Assembly: GCF_014649835.1 (NCBI RefSeq)
Contig: NZ_BMTU01000004.1
Span: 310,001 to 374,000 of the forward strand
Origin: Streptomyces pilosus
GTDB taxonomy: Bacteria; Actinomycetota; Actinomycetes; Streptomycetales; Streptomycetaceae
Reading direction: 5' to 3'
Length of the DNA: 64,000 nt
In this document: in pieces, positions 61,584-64,000 of the stretch
Numbering within the stretch: the first letter of the stretch is position 1
How the letters are laid out: each line of letters starts with the position of its first letter
Notes under the pieces: generated by a model
Seen by the model: only the letters and a program-made list of their open reading frames with translations
Databases searched by the model: none
What the model was told of the DNA's origin: nothing
Translations under genes and position numbers: made by a program

Positions 61584-62408
61584 TCACCCCTCTGCGACGA
61601 ACCACCGCAGCAGGGAGGCGAGCCGCTCCGGGCGGTCCTCGGCGATCAGCGTCCGGGTGCCGCGGATCTCCGCCAGCCGCCCGCGGGGCAGCAGTTCGGC
61701 CAGCCGGCGCCCGTGCTCGCGGGGCATCATCCGGTCCTCGACGGCCCAGACGACCAGCGCGGGCCGGTCGAAGTGCCGCAGGCCCTGCGCGGCTTCGAGG
61801 AGTTCGGTGCGCCGGACGTGGGTGCCGTAGTGCCGGAAGTCCCGCCGGATCGCGGGGTCGGTGCGCAGAGGGCGCAGCCAGCGGTCGACGATCTCGTCCG
61901 GCACGGGCCGCCTGGTGAGTGCGCCGAGGCCCACCGGCAGTCGGCGCAGCGGTTTCCAGCCCAGGGTGCGGACCATGAGCGGGATGCCGCCGGGGATCCG
62001 GCAGGCCGCGCCGATCATCCTGCCGGGCAGGCCCGGCGGGTAGTTGTCGAAGGCCTCGCAGGAGATCAGCACGAGCCGTGCCAGCCGCTCGGGGTGCCGG
62101 GACGCGACCGTCTGGGCGCGTCCGCAGTCGCTCTCGACGAGGGTGACGTCCCTGAGGTCCAGCCGGTCGAGGAACTCCGCGATCAGTTCGTTGACCAGGT
62201 CGGGCGTCGGCGGCCGGGTCATCGGTCTGCGGTGCGACCCGTAGGGCAGGGTCGGTGCGACGAGCCGGTGGCCGTCCCGCAGTCCTGCGATGACCTTCCG
62301 CCAGACGGACGCGTCGTGCAGCAGCCCGTGCAGCAGCACGACGACCGGCCCCTCGCCTCCCGTGTCCTCGTACTCGACGGTGCCCGCGCTCAGCTCGATC
62401 TCCGGCAT
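61584..62408 (-). CDS. Alpha/beta-fold hydrolase with altered active site
   Basis: A 274-residue alpha/beta hydrolase-fold protein: start VEYEDTGGEGPVVVLLHGLLHDASVWRKV with the oxyanion HG, nucleophile elbow VESDCGRAQ, and late acid step WAVEDRMMP. At the elbow the usual serine is replaced by aspartate (as in haloalkane dehalogenases and epoxide hydrolases), and the region of the catalytic histidine reads GTRTLIAEDRPERLA, with R/T in place of His. Activity is therefore uncertain. It is the last gene of an operon with RidA and an acyl-CoA dehydrogenase, 28 bases after the RidA stop. Confidence 0.8.
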   Translation of the reverse strand: MPEIELSAGTVEYEDTGGEGPVVVLLHGLLHDASVWRKVIAGLRDGHRLVAPTLPYGSHRRPMTRPPTPDLVNELIAEFLDRLDLRDVTLVESDCGRAQTVASRHPERLARLVLISCEAFDNYPPGLPGRMIGAACRIPGGIPLMVRTLGWKPLRRLPVGLGALTRRPVPDEIVDRWLRPLRTDPAIRRDFRHYGTHVRRTELLEAAQGLRHFDRPALVVWAVEDRMMPREHGRRLAELLPRGRLAEIRGTRTLIAEDRPERLASLLRWFVAEG

Positions 62409-62436
62409 ACGGCCACGCTAGGGCCTGTGCCGCCGG

Positions 62437-62835
62437 TCAGGGCAGCAGGGCGAAGCCGTCGAGCTCGACCAGGGCGCGTTCGTCCCACAGACGGACCACC
62501 TGGACGACCGCCATCGCCGGGTAGTCGCGGCCGGCCAGTTCCCGCCAGCGGCGGCCGACTTCGCGGGCGTGGGCGCGGTAGTCGGCGACGTCGGTGGCGT
62601 AGACGGTGACGCGGGCCAGGTCGGCGGGGGTGCCGCCGGCGGCGCGCAGGGCGGTGAGGAGGTTGGCGAGGGCCCGGGTGAACTGCTCAGGCAGGGTGTC
62701 GCCGACCACCTTGCCGTCCGCGTCGAGGGCGGTCTGGCCGGCCAGGAACACCAGCCGGGAACCGGTGGCGACGACCGCGTGGGAGAAGCCGGCCGGCGGG
62801 GAGAGTTCGGGCGGGTTGACGCGCTCGGCGGTCAC
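62437..62835 (-). CDS. RidA/YjgF-family deaminase
   Basis: A 132-residue Rid-family protein. RidA hydrolyses reactive enamines or imines made by PLP enzymes, protecting metabolism; other members work in specific pathways. The N-terminal PAGFSHAVVATGSRLVFLAGQTALDADG and late PAMAVVQVVRLWDERALVELDGFALL fit the family. The catalytic arginine appears as VVRLW. The GTG at 62835 overlaps the acyl-CoA dehydrogenase stop by GTGA, so it is translationally coupled and likely has a pathway role. Confidence 0.87.
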   Translation of the reverse strand: MTAERVNPPELSPPAGFSHAVVATGSRLVFLAGQTALDADGKVVGDTLPEQFTRALANLLTALRAAGGTPADLARVTVYATDVADYRAHAREVGRRWRELAGRDYPAMAVVQVVRLWDERALVELDGFALLP

Positions 62836-63959
62836 CGGTCCTCCAGTGTCTTGTACAACTCCTTGGCGATGATGCCCCGTTGCACTTCGCTCGCCCCCTC
62901 GTAGATCCGGGGCGCGCGGACTTCCCGGTAGAGGTGTTCGAGCAGGTGCCCGCGTTGCAGGGCGCGCGCGCCGTGCAGCTGGACGGCCCGGTCGACGACG
63001 TACTGGGCGGTCTCGGTGGCCAGCAGTTTCGCCATCGCGGCGCGCCGGGGTACGTCACCGGCGCCCTCGTCGTACGCCGTGGCCGCCGCGTACACCATCA
63101 GCCGGGCGGCCTCCGTGCGCAGGGCCATCTCGGCGACCTGGTGGGCGACGGACTGGAGGTCCTTCAGCGGGCCGCCGAACGCCTCCCGGCGGGCGGTGTG
63201 CACGAGGGTCGCGTCCAGGGCGGCCTGGGCCATGCCGACGGCGAAGGCGCCGACGCTGGGCCGGAACAGGTTGAGGGTGTCCATGGCGACCCGGAAGCCG
63301 CCGTCCGGGTCGCCGAGGACGTCGTCGGCGGTCACCGGTACGGCGTCGAAGCGGAGGGTGCCGATCGGGTGCGGGGAGAGCATGTCGAGGCGGCTGCCGG
63401 TGAGGCCGGGCCGGTCGGCGGGGACGAGGAAGGCGGTCACGCCCCGGGCGCCGGCGCCGGGGGTGGTGCGGGCGAAGACGGTGCAGAAGTCGGCGTCGGG
63501 GGCGTTGGAGATCCAGCACTTCTCCCCGGTGAGCCGCCAGCCGGAGGGGCCGTCCGGACGGGCGGCGAGCGACAGCGCCGCCGCGTCCGACCCGGCGCCC
63601 GGCTCGCTGAGCGCGAACGCGGCGACCGCGCTGCCGTCACTCACCCGGGGGAGCCAGCGCTCACGCTGTGCGGGGGTGCCGTGGGCGTGCACCGGGTGGG
63701 CGCCCAGGCCCTGGAGGGCGAGCGCGGTCTCCGCCTCGGCACAGCCGCGGGCGAGGGACTCGCGCATCAGGCACAGGTCGAGCGCGCCGGAGGTGAAGAG
63801 GCGGGACAGCAGTCCCAGCGTGCCGAGTTCGGCGACCAGGGCGCGGTTGACGCGGCCGGGTTCGCCCTTCTCCGCGAGTGGCCGCAGCCGGTGCTCCGCC
63901 AGCGCGCGCAGCTCCGCGCACCAGGCGATCCGTGCCGGTTCGAGCGAGAATGCGGCCAT
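62832..63959 (-). CDS. Acyl-CoA dehydrogenase
   Basis: A 375-residue FAD enzyme that introduces a double bond into an acyl-CoA. The ACAD motifs are AFALSEPGAGSDAAALSLAARPDG (first FAD-binding), EKCWISNAPDADFCTVFARTTPG (middle domain), YEGASEVQRGIIAKELYKTLEDR (C-terminal, includes the usual glutamate base step RIYEGASEVQ) and LHGARALQRGHLLEHLYREVRAPRIYEG. The start is the ATG at 63959 with GAAGGGA upstream. It heads a three-gene operon (ACAD, RidA, hydrolase) which may degrade a specific organic acid. The 41 bases to the window end are non-coding. Confidence 0.92.
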   Translation of the reverse strand: MAAFSLEPARIAWCAELRALAEHRLRPLAEKGEPGRVNRALVAELGTLGLLSRLFTSGALDLCLMRESLARGCAEAETALALQGLGAHPVHAHGTPAQRERWLPRVSDGSAVAAFALSEPGAGSDAAALSLAARPDGPSGWRLTGEKCWISNAPDADFCTVFARTTPGAGARGVTAFLVPADRPGLTGSRLDMLSPHPIGTLRFDAVPVTADDVLGDPDGGFRVAMDTLNLFRPSVGAFAVGMAQAALDATLVHTARREAFGGPLKDLQSVAHQVAEMALRTEAARLMVYAAATAYDEGAGDVPRRAAMAKLLATETAQYVVDRAVQLHGARALQRGHLLEHLYREVRAPRIYEGASEVQRGIIAKELYKTLEDR

Positions 63960-64000
63960 CGCCGGTCCCTTCCCTCGCCGCTGGGGCACTCCCGAGGTTA

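Overview
The window is high-GC actinobacterial DNA with strong third-position G/C bias, GTG/TTG starts, GGAGG-type ribosome binding sites and many GTGA/ATGA stop-start overlaps. Gene content and order (dxs, xylFGH, rok7B7, ngcEFG, then acnA and an HTH-MurA, later cbiMNQO) match the right-of-centre part of the Streptomyces coelicolor chromosome from about SCO6014 down to about SCO5958, recalled from memory, so the source is a Streptomyces. No rRNA, tRNA, insertion sequence, prophage or CRISPR array was seen.

Layout. 1-2.8 kb: end of an amino-acid permease and dxs. 3-11.3 kb: two sugar importers around the ROK regulator Rok7B7, namely xylose-type XylFGH and the N-acetylglucosamine/chitobiose transporter NgcEFG, whose promoter carries a near-consensus DasR site on its -10. 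11.7-15.5 kb: a secreted GH92 alpha-mannosidase. 15.5-17.5 kb: an orphan perfect CebR box, a 16-bp tandem repeat, and a two-gene conflict module (EACC1-like protein plus caspase with an effector-associated domain). 17.6-22.6 kb: aconitase, a DUF4236 protein and an HTH-MurA fusion; acnA and the HTH-MurA gene share an 18-bp inverted-repeat motif. 22.7-29.8 kb: a cell-envelope operon (FemX-like, MurJ-like, response regulator, kinase, lipoprotein), divergent from an L,D-transpeptidase lipoprotein. 30-32.7 kb: a sodium/solute symporter pair and a RibD-C reductase, followed by a frameshifted kinase relic.

33.4-38.4 kb holds the most novel-looking system: a membrane-anchored XRE regulator divergent from a 63-residue peptide with six cysteines, a strong intercistronic hairpin, a MauE-like redox membrane protein, an S26 signal peptidase, a thioredoxin-like CxxC protein and an ABC exporter. 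I read it as a small secreted disulfide-rich peptide with its own processing, oxidation and export machinery. 38.8-42.1 kb has two unknown proteins and a lipoprotein. 42.2-50.8 kb is a metal-import region: a five-gene nickel/peptide-type ABC operon behind a Nur-like box, divergent from cbiMNQO behind a cobalamin riboswitch. 50.8-58.8 kb holds a secreted SGNH lipase and a flotillin plus a 1635-residue AAA+ ATPase. 59-64 kb: a PucR-type regulator, small conserved Streptomyces proteins and an alpha/beta-hydrolase, RidA, acyl-CoA dehydrogenase operon that reaches the window end.

A recurring design is a single abundant first product separated by a perfect GC-rich hairpin from lower-demand partners (xylF|xylG, ngcE|ngcF, peptide|mauE-like, flotillin|ATPase). 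All functions are inferred from sequence reading alone; no database search was run.
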